From Loktanella salsilacus (GTDB lineage Bacteria > Pseudomonadota > Alphaproteobacteria > Rhodobacterales > Rhodobacteraceae), in assembly GCF_900114485.1 (NCBI RefSeq), contig NZ_FOTF01000004.1, positions 175,681-239,680 of the forward strand: DNA of 64,000 nucleotides. The letters are read 5' to 3'. Position 1 is the first letter of the stretch; each line of letters begins with the position of its first letter. Positions 1 to 8,389 of the stretch are shown piece by piece. The position numbers were made by a program, and so were the translations under genes. The notes beneath the pieces are model-generated. The model searched no databases, was not told where the DNA came from, and saw nothing but the letters and a program-made list of their open reading frames with translations.

Positions 1-42
1 CCTTAGCCACCTTAAGGCGCGTGCCGCCGAATTTGAAATCTG

Positions 43-951
43 ATGCGGCCAGCGACAGGCGGGCACCTTGCCATGTTGGCGTTTTCGGCGCTGGTGGCCG
101 GGTCGTTTGCGCTTGGCTCGCGGGCGGCCAATGATATCGACCCGCTGGTGATGACTGCGGCGCGGTTCTGGATCGCGTCGGCCGTATTGGCCGCACTGGC
201 CGTTGCTTTGGGTAAGTGGGACAACCGCGTCTTTCGCGCGCCCTGGCGCTTTGTGCTGCTGTCAGGAATTATCTCGACCTATTTCGTGTCGATGTTCGAG
301 GGGCTGAAAACGGCACCGCCAATCAGTACCTCGGCGGTATTCACGCTGACCCCGATCATCGCGGCGGGCTTTGGCTGGCTATTGCTGCGCCAGCGACTGA
401 CTGGCCGGATGATGGTCGCTTTGGCCATTGGCGGGGTTGGCGCGCTTTGGGTGATCTTTCGTGCAGATTTGCAAGCGGCGCTTGCCTTTGATGTTGGCCG
501 CGGAGAGTTCATCTTTTTCTGGGGATGCGTGGCCCATGCGCTTTACACACCCTTGATCGCCAAGCTAAAGCGCGGCGAAAATACGTTGGCCTTTGCCTGT
601 ATGACCTTGCTTGGCGGTGCGATCCTGACCAGCATCTACGGCGCGCGCGAAATCATTGCGACGGATTGGTCGCAACTGCCACGCATCGTCTGGATTACAC
701 TGCTCTATATTTCAATCTTCGCTTCTGCCTCTAGCTTTGTGTTGTTGCAGTTCGCGGCGACGCGGCTGCCTAGCGCCAAGGTCATGGCCTACACCTATCT
801 GACCCCCACATGGGTCATCTGCTGGCAGCTTGCACTTGGTTCACCGCCGCCGCCCACGCTGATCCTGATCGGGATCGCCTTGACCATTTTTGCACTGATC
901 CTGCTGCTGCGTGACGATGATGCGCCAAAGGCTGCCGCCATTCCGGCCTAA
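43..951 (+). CDS. DMT/EamA-family transporter
   Basis: A 302-residue, very hydrophobic protein with about ten predicted membrane segments in two similar halves (roughly residues 10-140 and 150-290). This is the duplicated EamA layout of drug/metabolite transporters. It would sit in the inner membrane and export a small metabolite or amino acid; the substrate cannot be told from sequence. An in-frame stop 7 bases upstream makes the ATG at 43 the first usable start, although no clear ribosome site precedes it. The C-terminus ends in a short charged tail. It stands alone, about 100 bases before the PRC-barrel gene on the same strand. Family assignment is firm, function is generic. Confidence 0.88.
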   Translation: MRPATGGHLAMLAFSALVAGSFALGSRAANDIDPLVMTAARFWIASAVLAALAVALGKWDNRVFRAPWRFVLLSGIISTYFVSMFEGLKTAPPISTSAVFTLTPIIAAGFGWLLLRQRLTGRMMVALAIGGVGALWVIFRADLQAALAFDVGRGEFIFFWGCVAHALYTPLIAKLKRGENTLAFACMTLLGGAILTSIYGAREIIATDWSQLPRIVWITLLYISIFASASSFVLLQFAATRLPSAKVMAYTYLTPTWVICWQLALGSPPPPTLILIGIALTIFALILLLRDDDAPKAAAIPA

Positions 952-1050
952 TCGGCCAAAATCTGCCAGATGATCCATCAGGCCTTGGCCGCAATGCAAC
1001 CCAATGCGGCGCAGTGCGTTTCAACCCTAGGTAATCTAGGAGGATACGCC

Positions 1051-1398
1051 ATGGAAACCGAACACAACCTGATCGACTCTGGCCGCGTGAATGGCACCCA
1101 TGTTTTTGGGTCTGACCGAGAGCAGATTGGCCATATTGACCACCTCATGATCGACAAACTGTCCGGCAATGTCGCCTATGCCGTCATGAACTTCGGCGGC
1201 TTTCTTGGCATGGGCGAGGAACAGCACCCGCTGCCGTGGAAATCACTGCGCTACGATACGTCGCTTGCCGGCTATGTCACTGACCTGACCAAAGACCAGC
1301 TGACCGGCGCGCCAGAGCGTGTCAGCGATTGGTCGCGTGACCGCGCTTATGAAACGCGGCTGCACGATTATTACGGGCTGGCACCTTACTGGCTATGA
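1051..1398 (+). CDS. PRC-barrel domain protein
   Basis: A 115-residue soluble protein. Residues about 8-75 fit a PRC-barrel, the small beta-barrel found in photosynthetic reaction-centre H subunits, RimM and many stand-alone alphaproteobacterial proteins. The stand-alone forms often appear with stress or envelope genes, and their exact role is unknown. The start is set at ATG 1051 because TAGGAGG (1037-1043) lies just upstream; an in-frame extension back to 970 has no such site. The C-terminal third is rich in Asp, Arg and Tyr and continues past the barrel. It converges on aroC, with a gap of 20 bases between the stops. Confidence 0.82.
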   Translation: METEHNLIDSGRVNGTHVFGSDREQIGHIDHLMIDKLSGNVAYAVMNFGGFLGMGEEQHPLPWKSLRYDTSLAGYVTDLTKDQLTGAPERVSDWSRDRAYETRLHDYYGLAPYWL

Positions 1399-1418
1399 CG
1401 GATTTGCGCGGGGGCGGA

Positions 1419-2525
1419 TCAGCCGATCTGACCTCGCACCCCGCCAGTTTGGCCGCGGTCTAGCAGGATGTGATCCAAGATCACGCAGGCCATCATCGCC
1501 TCGCCCACCGGAACGGCGCGGATGCCGACGCAGGGATCGTGGCGACCTTTGGTGATCACCTCAATCGGTTGGCCATCCATCGTGATGGACTTGCGCGGCG
1601 ACAGGATCGAAGACGTCGGCTTGACCGCAAAGCGCACGACGACGTCCTGCCCGGTGCTGATGCCGCCAAGGATGCCGCCCGCGTGGTTTGACGAATAGAC
1701 GGGTTGTCCGTCGTTCCCCATAAAAATCTCGTCCGCGTTGTCGCGCCCAGTCAGGGCAGCGGCGGCCATACCTTCGCCAATCTCAACACCTTTGACGGCA
1801 TTGATGCTCATCATCGCGGCGGCCAGATCGGTATCAAGCTTGGCATATACCGGCGCGCCGATACCTGCCGGCACACCGCGGGCGACGACTTCGATGATCG
1901 CGCCGACAGAGTTGTGGTCGTCCTTGCGCAGCCAGGTCAGGTACTCTTCCCATTCGCCAGCGGCCTGCGCGTCAGGGCACCAAAAGTCGTTCTGGCTGAT
2001 CTGGTCCCAATCGAACCGCGCACGGTCGATCTTTTTCTCGCCCATTTGCACCATGTAGCCGGTGATCTGCACGCCGGGCGCAATCGCAGTAATCGCCTCT
2101 CGGGCCACGCCGCCAGCGGCCACGCGCGCCGCGGTTTCACGGGCAGAGGATCGCCCGCCGCCGCGCGGATCGCGCAGGCCGTATTTCTGGTGGTAGGTGA
2201 TGTCAGCATGGCCGGGACGGAAGGTGTTCAGAATGTCGCCGTAATCCTTGGACCGCTGGTCCGTGTTGCGGATCATCAGCTGGATCGGCGTGCCCGTTGT
2301 GCGCCCCTCATAGACGCCGGACAGGATCTCGACCGCGTCAGGTTCATTGCGCTGGGTCGTGTTCTTGTTCTGACCGGGGCGCCGTTTATCCAGCCATTGC
2401 TGGATCATCGCAGGGTCCAGCGGCACACCCGGCGGGCAGCCGTCGATCGTTGCGCCCAAGGCGGGTCCGTGGCTTTCGCCCCATGTGGTAAACCGGAACA
2501 GGTGACCGAAAGAGTTGACTGACAT
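1419..2525 (-). CDS. aroC: Chorismate synthase
   Basis: Converts 5-enolpyruvylshikimate 3-phosphate to chorismate, the last step of the shikimate pathway; the family needs reduced FMN. The 368-residue length matches bacterial AroC. The first signature, GESHGPALG, is at residues 16-24 (the His acts in catalysis). The second, [13 protein letters not shown], follows in the first third, and the C-terminal segment with the [12 protein letters not shown] motif is intact. The start is placed at the ATG at 2525 (MSVNSFGH), which matches the family's usual N-terminus; an eight-residue extension to 2549 is possible but unlikely. It is transcribed as a single gene divergent from the symporter gene at 2730. 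Confidence 0.97.
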   Translation of the reverse strand: MSVNSFGHLFRFTTWGESHGPALGATIDGCPPGVPLDPAMIQQWLDKRRPGQNKNTTQRNEPDAVEILSGVYEGRTTGTPIQLMIRNTDQRSKDYGDILNTFRPGHADITYHQKYGLRDPRGGGRSSARETAARVAAGGVAREAITAIAPGVQITGYMVQMGEKKIDRARFDWDQISQNDFWCPDAQAAGEWEEYLTWLRKDDHNSVGAIIEVVARGVPAGIGAPVYAKLDTDLAAAMMSINAVKGVEIGEGMAAAALTGRDNADEIFMGNDGQPVYSSNHAGGILGGISTGQDVVVRFAVKPTSSILSPRKSITMDGQPIEVITKGRHDPCVGIRAVPVGEAMMACVILDHILLDRGQTGGVRGQIG

Positions 2526-2729
2526 GCGCGGCCCTTTGTGTTGTTGCACAGGGCTTAAACCATAGGCGGCGCGGGTTCAATTCGGGCGTTACCTTTGTAA
2601 AATACCAGTTGTAAGCCGTTGTAATCGCAGCCGGCATACAACTTTAAAATGTTTTCGTCGCCAAGCTGACGTTTCTGTGACAGCCTAAGACCTACCAAGT
2701 TTGACGTATCATGATGAAGGAGCTGCCTC

Positions 2730-4067
2730 ATGACGGACGCAAGTCACACTTCCCCCCCGGTTCACGACGGTAAGATGTCATTGACGATGAAGATTATGCT
2801 GGCGATGGGGCTGGGTATTGTTGTGGGTGTTGTTTTCAACACGCTGAACATCGCCTTCATCAATGATCACGTCGTCGCTGGCTTCTTTGGCATGATTGGC
2901 AAGATGTTCGTCAACGCGCTGAAAATGCTGGTCGTGCCGCTGGTGTTCTTTTCCCTGATCGGGGGCGTCGCCGGGATCGGCGATGTGCGCGTTCTTGGCC
3001 GTGTGGGGACCAAATCCTTTGCGCTTTATATCGCAACGACAGCGCTTGCGATTACTGTCGCGCTCGTGCTGGCCACGATCATCGGGCCGGGCACAGGCTT
3101 TGACATGACCGGCATCGACGCAAGCGGTATTTCCGCAGCCGAGGCACCAAGCGTCTGGAACGTCTTTGCCGCCATCGTGCCGACCAACCCGATCGCCGCC
3201 TTTGCGTCGGGCGAAATGCTGCAGGTGATTTTCTACACGGTGGTCCTTGGCATAGCGGTGCTGATGCTGGGTGATCGGTCCAAGCCCTTTATCGAAGCGT
3301 GCGATTACATGAACGAAGTGATGATGAAGATCGTCGATCTTGTCATGCGCGCAGCGCCATACGGGGTGTTTGCCTTGATCGCTAAGACCTTTGCTGAACA
3401 GGGGCTCGGCCTGTTCATGCCGGTTATTGCCTATGTGCTGACGCTTGTTGCAGCGCTGATGATCCACCTGTTCATCACACTGCCTGGCATGCTGAAGCTG
3501 TTGTCCGGCCTAAGCCCGATCACCTTTATGAAAAAGATGCGCCCGGCGCAGATCTTTGCCTTCTCGACCGCGTCGTCAAACGCGACGATCCCCGTCACCT
3601 ATCAGTGCACGACGGAACGGGTTGGCGTGGACGAAAGCGTTGCGTCCTTCTGCATCCCCTTCGGTGCGACCATCAACATGGACGGCACCGCGATCATGCA
3701 AGGCGTGGCAACGGTGTTCCTTGCGAACGTTTACGGCATCGACCTTGGCCTGATGGGGTATTTGACCGTGATCGGCATGGCCGTGCTGGCGTCGATTGGT
3801 ACGGCTGGTGTTCCGGGCGTTGGTCTGGTCATGTTGACCATGGTGCTGACGCAAGTTGGCCTGCCGATTGAGGGTATCGCAATCATCCTTGGCGTGGACC
3901 GCCTGATGGACATGATCCGCACGGCGGTGAACATCACCGGCGATGCCATCGTCACAACCATCGTCGCCAAGGGCGAAGGCAAGATCGACATGGCGATCTT
4001 TGACAACCCTGACGCAGGCACAACTGGCGAAGGCGAGGCGCATTTGCCCGACCACGCCATCGCCTAA
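2730..4067 (+). CDS. Dicarboxylate/amino acid:cation symporter (GltP/DctA family)
   Basis: A 445-residue DAACS-family (SLC1-like) symporter driving uptake of an acidic amino acid or C4-dicarboxylate with Na+ or H+. The two family hallmarks are present. A serine-rich re-entrant loop, FSTASSNATIPVT, lies at about 278-290, and the substrate/Na+ motif NMDGTAIMQG at about 316-325. The late helix containing DRLMDMIRTAVNITGD carries the acidic and Arg/Thr residues that choose the substrate in this family. Eight membrane segments and two hairpins are expected. AAGGAG at 2717-2722 sets the start. A strong terminator follows at 4089. Glutamate/aspartate versus succinate/malate cannot be decided here. 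Confidence 0.93.
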   Translation: MTDASHTSPPVHDGKMSLTMKIMLAMGLGIVVGVVFNTLNIAFINDHVVAGFFGMIGKMFVNALKMLVVPLVFFSLIGGVAGIGDVRVLGRVGTKSFALYIATTALAITVALVLATIIGPGTGFDMTGIDASGISAAEAPSVWNVFAAIVPTNPIAAFASGEMLQVIFYTVVLGIAVLMLGDRSKPFIEACDYMNEVMMKIVDLVMRAAPYGVFALIAKTFAEQGLGLFMPVIAYVLTLVAALMIHLFITLPGMLKLLSGLSPITFMKKMRPAQIFAFSTASSNATIPVTYQCTTERVGVDESVASFCIPFGATINMDGTAIMQGVATVFLANVYGIDLGLMGYLTVIGMAVLASIGTAGVPGVGLVMLTMVLTQVGLPIEGIAIILGVDRLMDMIRTAVNITGDAIVTTIVAKGEGKIDMAIFDNPDAGTTGEGEAHLPDHAIA

Positions 4068-4088
4068 ACGACGCGACATCGTTGAACG

Positions 4089-4114
4089 GGGCCGCAGCAT
4101 TTTGCGGCCCTTTT
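4089..4114 (+). terminator. Rho-independent terminator of the symporter gene
   Basis: An 8-bp GC-rich stem (GGGCCGCA, 4089-4096, paired with TGCGGCCC, 4103-4110) with a six-base loop is followed by TTTT and another T-rich stretch. It lies 21 bases after the symporter stop and separates that gene from the thiamine riboswitch. Confidence 0.85.
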
Positions 4115-4146
4115 CATTTCGCAGGCTGATTGTTAACGTCATCCAA

Positions 4147-4228
4147 CCTCGGGGGGCCAATCTGGCTGAGATGCGCAAGCGGACCCGTTGAACCTGAACC
4201 GGTTAAGACCGGCGGAGGGAAGGTCCGG
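4147..4228 (+). promoter_or_regulatory. TPP riboswitch (THI element)
   Basis: The aptamer core is readable: a GGGGGG-containing P1/P2 strand, the invariant CTGAGA at about 4166-4171, then ACCCGTTGAACCTGA (4183-4197), the GGTTAAGACC hairpin arm (4201-4210) and GGCGGAGGGAAG (4211-4222). These are the conserved pyrimidine-sensing and pyrophosphate-sensing elements of the thiamine pyrophosphate riboswitch. It ends about 45 bases before the thiB start, close enough to control translation by hiding the GGAGG at 4263-4267. I see no terminator stem with a T-tract between aptamer and gene, so translational control is the more likely mode. TPP is expected to switch off the importer. Confidence 0.95.
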
Positions 4229-4272
4229 CAATCACGCTGTCCCCCATTCCGCCCGTCGTTTTGGAGGATGAC

Positions 4273-5262
4273 ATGAAGAACCTTTTTTCGAGTCTGGGTC
4301 TTTCAAGCGTCGGCGCGATCCTGTGTGCAAGCACGGCTATCGCCCAGACGCCGACCTTGAACGTGCTGACCTACGACAGCTTTACATCCGAATGGGGCCC
4401 CGGCCCGGCGATTGAGGCTGCGTTCGAGGCGGAATGCGCCTGCGATCTGGTGTTCACTGGCGCGGGTGACGGCGCAGCCCTGCTGGCGCGGCTGCAACTG
4501 GAAGGCACGCGCACGGATGCCGATATCGTGCTAGGCCTCGATACGAACCTGACGGCCGCTGCCCGCGATACGGGTCTGTTTGCACCCCACGGCGTGACGG
4601 CCGACCTGACGCTGCCCGTTGCGTGGGACGACGACACCTTTCTGCCCTTTGATTGGGGCTATCTGGCGTTTGTTGCAAACAAAGACACGCCGGCCGTCGC
4701 ATCCTTTCGCGCGCTGGCTGACAGCGACCTGAAAATCGTCATCCAAGACCCGCGATCATCCACCCCCGGTTTGGGGCTGCTGATGTGGGTCTATGCAAGC
4801 GAAGGCTACGCTGCCCCGCAAATCTGGGCAGATCTGGCGGACAATATCGTCACCGTGACCCCGGGCTGGACCGAGGCCTATAACCTGTTCCTAGAAGGTG
4901 AGGCGGACGCGGTCCTGTCCTACACCACCTCGCCCGCCTATCACCTGATCGCCGAAGAGGACGACAGCAAGACATCCTGGGGCTTTGATGCGGGCAACTA
5001 TCTACAGGTCGAGGTCGCAGCCAAACTTGCCGGGACCGATCAGCCCGCGCTGGCGGATCAGTTCATGGCCTTTATCACAAGCCCCGGATTTCAGGACGTC
5101 ATCCCCGAGACAAACTGGATGTACCCCGCAACCGACGTCAGCTTGCCGGGTGGGTTTGACACGCTGACCGTGCCGTCCAAGGGCCTTTTGCTATCATCGC
5201 AAGACGCCGCCGACCTGCGTGATGATCTGGTCGAGACATGGCGCGCAGCGCTGTCGCAATAA
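4273..5262 (+). CDS. thiB: Thiamine ABC transporter, substrate-binding protein
   Basis: Periplasmic binding protein that delivers thiamine or its phosphates to ThiPQ. The 329-residue protein begins with a Sec signal peptide that likely ends at AIAQ (about residue 25). The mature part starts with TLNVLTYDSF, the usual beta-strand start of ThiB, and has the ThiB-like WMYP segment near the end. The start is the ATG at 4273 with GGAGG at 4263-4267; an in-frame TTG at 4261 overlaps that ribosome site and is unlikely. It is the first gene of thiBPQ, directly behind the TPP riboswitch, and overlaps thiP by 25 bases. Both the riboswitch and the operon context support thiamine over other substrates. 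Confidence 0.95.
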   Translation: MKNLFSSLGLSSVGAILCASTAIAQTPTLNVLTYDSFTSEWGPGPAIEAAFEAECACDLVFTGAGDGAALLARLQLEGTRTDADIVLGLDTNLTAAARDTGLFAPHGVTADLTLPVAWDDDTFLPFDWGYLAFVANKDTPAVASFRALADSDLKIVIQDPRSSTPGLGLLMWVYASEGYAAPQIWADLADNIVTVTPGWTEAYNLFLEGEADAVLSYTTSPAYHLIAEEDDSKTSWGFDAGNYLQVEVAAKLAGTDQPALADQFMAFITSPGFQDVIPETNWMYPATDVSLPGGFDTLTVPSKGLLLSSQDAADLRDDLVETWRAALSQ

Positions 5263-6764
5263 TTCGCAGCCTGCCAGCGTGGCTGACTGCCGCGCTGGTG
5301 CTGGCGCTGACCCTTGGTACGCTGCTTGCCGTCGCCCTGCGGGCCGAGGTGGGGCGCGGGTTGTCCGCCGGGGATTGGTCCGCGATCCGGTTTACCGTCT
5401 TGCAGGCTGCTGCCTCGGCGATCGCCTCGGTCATTTTGGCGATCCCCGTCGCCCGTGCGCTGGCACGGCGGCAGTTTCGCGGACGTGGTGCGCTTGTGAT
5501 GCTATTGGGTGCGCCCTTTATTCTGCCGGTCATCGTCGCGGTCCTCGGGTTGCTCGCGGTCTTTGGCCGTGGTGGTCTGCTGAACGCGGGGCTCTTGGCG
5601 CTGGGCGTTGCTCCAATCTCAATCTACGGCGCTGGCGGAGTCGTTCTGGCGCATGTTTTCTTCAACCTGCCGCTCGCGGTTCGGCTGATCCTACAGGGCT
5701 GGCTGTCTATTCCGGCAGAACGGTTCCGTCTGGCCGCCCAGCTGAATGCGCCAATCTGGCGCGTGCTAGAGCTGCCGATGCTGGCGCGCCATGCGCCCGG
5801 CGCGCTGCTTGTTATTTTTCTGATCTGCCTGACCAGCTTTGCTGTGGCCCTCACCCTTGGCGGCGGACCGCGTGCGACGACGGTTGAATTGGCGATTTGG
5901 CAGGCGATCCGCTTTGATTTCGATCTGGGCCGGGCCGCCTTGCTGGCCTGTGTGCAGTTTGCGTTATGTGCGATGGCCGCGCTTGTCGCATGGCGTATCA
6001 CACCGCTGAACGGGTTCGGCAGCGGGCTCGACCGGACCGTGGCCCGCTGGGACCAAAGCCGGTGGGACTGGGTCTGGCTGCTGCTGGTGACACTGTTTCT
6101 GGTTTTGCCGCTCGCGATGATCCTGTGGCGCGGCGTGCCGTCATTGCCGGACCTTGGGCCTGATATTTACCGGGCGGCGGGGCGGTCAGTTCTGGTGGCG
6201 TTGGCCGCGACCACGCTGACGCTCGCCGGTGCACTTGCACTGTCCCTGCGTGGCGGCGTGTTGGTTGCGCTGGTTGGATCCTTGCCCTTGGCGGCCAGTG
6301 CATTGGTGATGGGAACGGGGCTGTTCCTGCTGGTTTTCCCTTTCGTAAACCCTGTGACGGTTGCGTTGCCGGTGACGGTTGGCGTCAACGCCGTCATGGC
6401 GATGCCCTTTGCGTTGCGTCTGCTGTCGCCAGCCGTCGCCGACATCCGCAGCGACTATGGCCCGTTGGCCGCGAACCTTGCGCTGGGATCATGGGCGACC
6501 TTGCGGCTGGTGATCCTGCCGCGCCTGCGCAAACCGCTCAGCTTTGCCGCAGGCTTGACGATGGCGCTGTCGATCGGAGACCTCGGCGTCGTCGCGCTAT
6601 TCGCCACGCCCGCGCAGGAAACGCTACCGCTTGCGATGTATCGGCTGATGGGGGCTTACCGGATGGATGCTGCGGCGGGGGCTGCGGTCCTGTTGTTGTT
6701 CATGGCGCTTGGCGCATTCTGGATCTGCGATTCAAGGGGGCAGGGTGATGCTGACGCTGGATGA
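5238..6764 (+). CDS. thiP: Thiamine ABC transporter, permease
   Basis: A 508-residue inner-membrane protein made of two fused BPD_transp_1 modules (about 50-240 and 300-490), as is usual for ThiP. Each module has an EAA-type loop for docking the ATPase, for example around the LNAPIWRVLELPML segment in the first half and LALGSWATLRLVILP in the second. About twelve membrane helices are expected. The gene starts inside the last 25 bases of thiB and its end overlaps thiQ by 17 bases, so translation of the three genes is probably coupled. It makes the membrane channel for thiamine import. Confidence 0.94.
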   Translation: MARSAVAIIRSLPAWLTAALVLALTLGTLLAVALRAEVGRGLSAGDWSAIRFTVLQAAASAIASVILAIPVARALARRQFRGRGALVMLLGAPFILPVIVAVLGLLAVFGRGGLLNAGLLALGVAPISIYGAGGVVLAHVFFNLPLAVRLILQGWLSIPAERFRLAAQLNAPIWRVLELPMLARHAPGALLVIFLICLTSFAVALTLGGGPRATTVELAIWQAIRFDFDLGRAALLACVQFALCAMAALVAWRITPLNGFGSGLDRTVARWDQSRWDWVWLLLVTLFLVLPLAMILWRGVPSLPDLGPDIYRAAGRSVLVALAATTLTLAGALALSLRGGVLVALVGSLPLAASALVMGTGLFLLVFPFVNPVTVALPVTVGVNAVMAMPFALRLLSPAVADIRSDYGPLAANLALGSWATLRLVILPRLRKPLSFAAGLTMALSIGDLGVVALFATPAQETLPLAMYRLMGAYRMDAAAGAAVLLLFMALGAFWICDSRGQGDADAG

Positions 6765-7437
6765 TGTGACCGTGTCCAAGGGCACGTTTCAATTGCGGGC
6801 AAACCTGCAGGTGCCGCCCGGCCTGACAGCGGTCATCGGCCCATCGGGCGGGGGGAAGTCTACGCTTTTGGCAGCGATCGCGGGGTTCGGTCCTACCGTG
6901 ACTGGTCGCGTTATCTGGGACGGCGACGATCTGTCAGGCAAAGAGCCTGGGCAGCGGCCCGTGACCATGTTGTTTCAGGACCACAATCTGTTCCCGCATC
7001 TGACGATTGCCCAAAACGTTGGGCTGGCACTGGCACCCCGCCTCAAGTTGAGTGTGAAGCAAAGCGCGCAGGTAGATGCCGTTTTAACCGACGTCGGTTT
7101 GCCGGGCCTTGGCGGGCGCAAGCCTGCTGCATTGTCCGGCGGCCAAATCGGACGGGCCGCGCTAGCCCGGTGCCTGTTGTCGGATCGGCCTGTCGTGTTG
7201 CTGGATGAAGCGTTTGCCGCGCTTGGTCCGGCGCTGCGGGCAGAGATGCTGACGCTGGTGCGTGACCGGATGGCGCAGCAGGGGCGCACTGTCATCATGG
7301 TGACCCATGATCCAAATGATGCGCGCAGCTTTGCGGATCAGGTGCTTTTTGTGGCCGAAGGTGTCGCGCATCCCCCGCTGAAGGCGGCGGCGTTTTTTTA
7401 TGACCCATCGCCTGCTGCGCAATCCTACCTCGGGTAG
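6748..7437 (+). CDS. thiQ: Thiamine ABC transporter, ATP-binding protein
   Basis: A 229-residue ABC ATPase that powers thiamine import. Walker A is GPSGGGKST at residues 31-39, the Q-loop is FQDHNLFPH at about 77-85, the signature SGGQ is at 130-133 and Walker B VVLLDE at 149-154, followed by the switch His in MVTHD. The signature helix reads SGGQIGRAALAR, with Ile where most family members carry Arg or Lys. The start is placed at ATG 6748, preceded by AGGGGGCAGGG; an in-frame reading frame reaches back to 6667 but lies inside thiP. Length and order (B-P-Q) match the classical thiamine operon. Confidence 0.94.
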   Translation: MLTLDDVTVSKGTFQLRANLQVPPGLTAVIGPSGGGKSTLLAAIAGFGPTVTGRVIWDGDDLSGKEPGQRPVTMLFQDHNLFPHLTIAQNVGLALAPRLKLSVKQSAQVDAVLTDVGLPGLGGRKPAALSGGQIGRAALARCLLSDRPVVLLDEAFAALGPALRAEMLTLVRDRMAQQGRTVIMVTHDPNDARSFADQVLFVAEGVAHPPLKAAAFFYDPSPAAQSYLG

Positions 7438-7447
7438 TGCCACGCAT

Positions 7448-7481
7448 AAAAAAGGCCCGCCCCTGATGAAAGGGGCGGGCC
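7448..7481 (-). terminator. Rho-independent terminator of the petABC operon
   Basis: A perfect 11-bp stem (GGCCCGCCCCT, 7454-7464, with AGGGGCGGGCC, 7471-7481) has a six-base loop. On the minus strand it is followed by six T residues (complement of 7448-7453), which gives the direction. The convergent thiQ stop is 11 bases to the left, so the same stem may also stop thiBPQ transcripts, although there is no T-tract on that side. Confidence 0.9.
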
Positions 7482-7508
7482 TGATGGCGTCGGACTTTGG
7501 CGGATGCC

Positions 7509-8372
7509 TTAGTCTTTCAGCTTGTTCTTATGCGGTGCCCAGATGCGCTTGTTCGTCAGGTACAGCAGCACCGACAGCAGCGACAAGAAGATCACGCCGG
7601 TCAAGCCAGCCTGCTTGCGCGCCGTCATCTTAGGCTCTGCCGCCCACATCAGGAAGGCAGCGACGTCCTGCGATTCGGACTCAAGTGTCGCTTCGTGGCC
7701 GTCGTCGAATTCGACATCGTCGCCATAAAGCGGCTGCGGCATGGCGATCCAGCTGCCGGGCACGGTGTGGTGGCCATGCTCGTCCTTGCAGGCATCAGGG
7801 AAGCCGCCGTTTGCAAAGGCCACGTTGTAGGCGCCTTCCATCGGGGTTTCCATTTCAGCCGCACATGCGGGCTCTTCCTCGTAGCCGTCCATCAGGGACG
7901 CGATGTATTCCGCGCCGCCCATGCCGTTGACGAACTGGCTGATACCCGTGCCGTAGGGGCCGTGGAAGCCAGCACGCGACTTGGCCATCAAGGACAGGTC
8001 AGGCGCATTCGACAGCGACGATGCGGGATAGTAGTCCGCAGGTGTCGCTGCGCGGTAATCGCCTTCACCGTCGGCCAGCGCCTTGTCGAAGACTTCGAAG
8101 TTGGCCGCATAGGCCCGCATCTGGTCTTCTGGCAGGGCAGGGCCGGTTTCGTCGTGCAGGGTGCGGAACGCAACACGCTCCAACCCGTGACAAGCGGCAC
8201 AGACCTCTGTGTAGATTTTCAGACCGCGCTGCAGCTGCATGGTGTCGTAGCTGCCGAATGGACCTTCGAAGGGGAAGTCGAAATCATGAATTTCGACTTC
8301 GGTTTCGGCGGTGGCGGCACCGGCGGAAATCGCCAGTGCTGCCATGGCCGTCAGTGTGAGTTTGCGAAGCAT
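7509..8372 (-). CDS. petC: Ubiquinol-cytochrome c reductase, cytochrome c1
   Basis: The heme-c subunit of the bc1 complex, carrying electrons from the Rieske protein to cytochrome c. The 287-residue precursor has a signal peptide ending near residue 22 (ATA/ET). The covalent heme site is CAACH at 58-62. The region with AMPQPLYGD supplies the likely Met axial ligand. A single C-terminal helix (VIFLSLLSVLLYL) anchors the periplasmic domain, followed by a basic cytoplasmic tail. The ATG at 8372 is preferred, with GAGAAAGGA upstream; a GTG seven codons earlier overlaps that site. The gene follows petB and ends the operon. Confidence 0.96.
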   Translation of the reverse strand: MLRKLTLTAMAALAISAGAATAETEVEIHDFDFPFEGPFGSYDTMQLQRGLKIYTEVCAACHGLERVAFRTLHDETGPALPEDQMRAYAANFEVFDKALADGEGDYRAATPADYYPASSLSNAPDLSLMAKSRAGFHGPYGTGISQFVNGMGGAEYIASLMDGYEEEPACAAEMETPMEGAYNVAFANGGFPDACKDEHGHHTVPGSWIAMPQPLYGDDVEFDDGHEATLESESQDVAAFLMWAAEPKMTARKQAGLTGVIFLSLLSVLLYLTNKRIWAPHKNKLKD

Positions 8373-8389
8373 GGTCACTTGGTCCTTTC

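Noticed and set aside
1704..2522. A 272-residue open frame opposite aroC
   Set aside because: It mirrors aroC in high-GC sequence and reads as low-complexity Arg/Ala/Gly-rich protein with no recognisable motif; aroC is certain.
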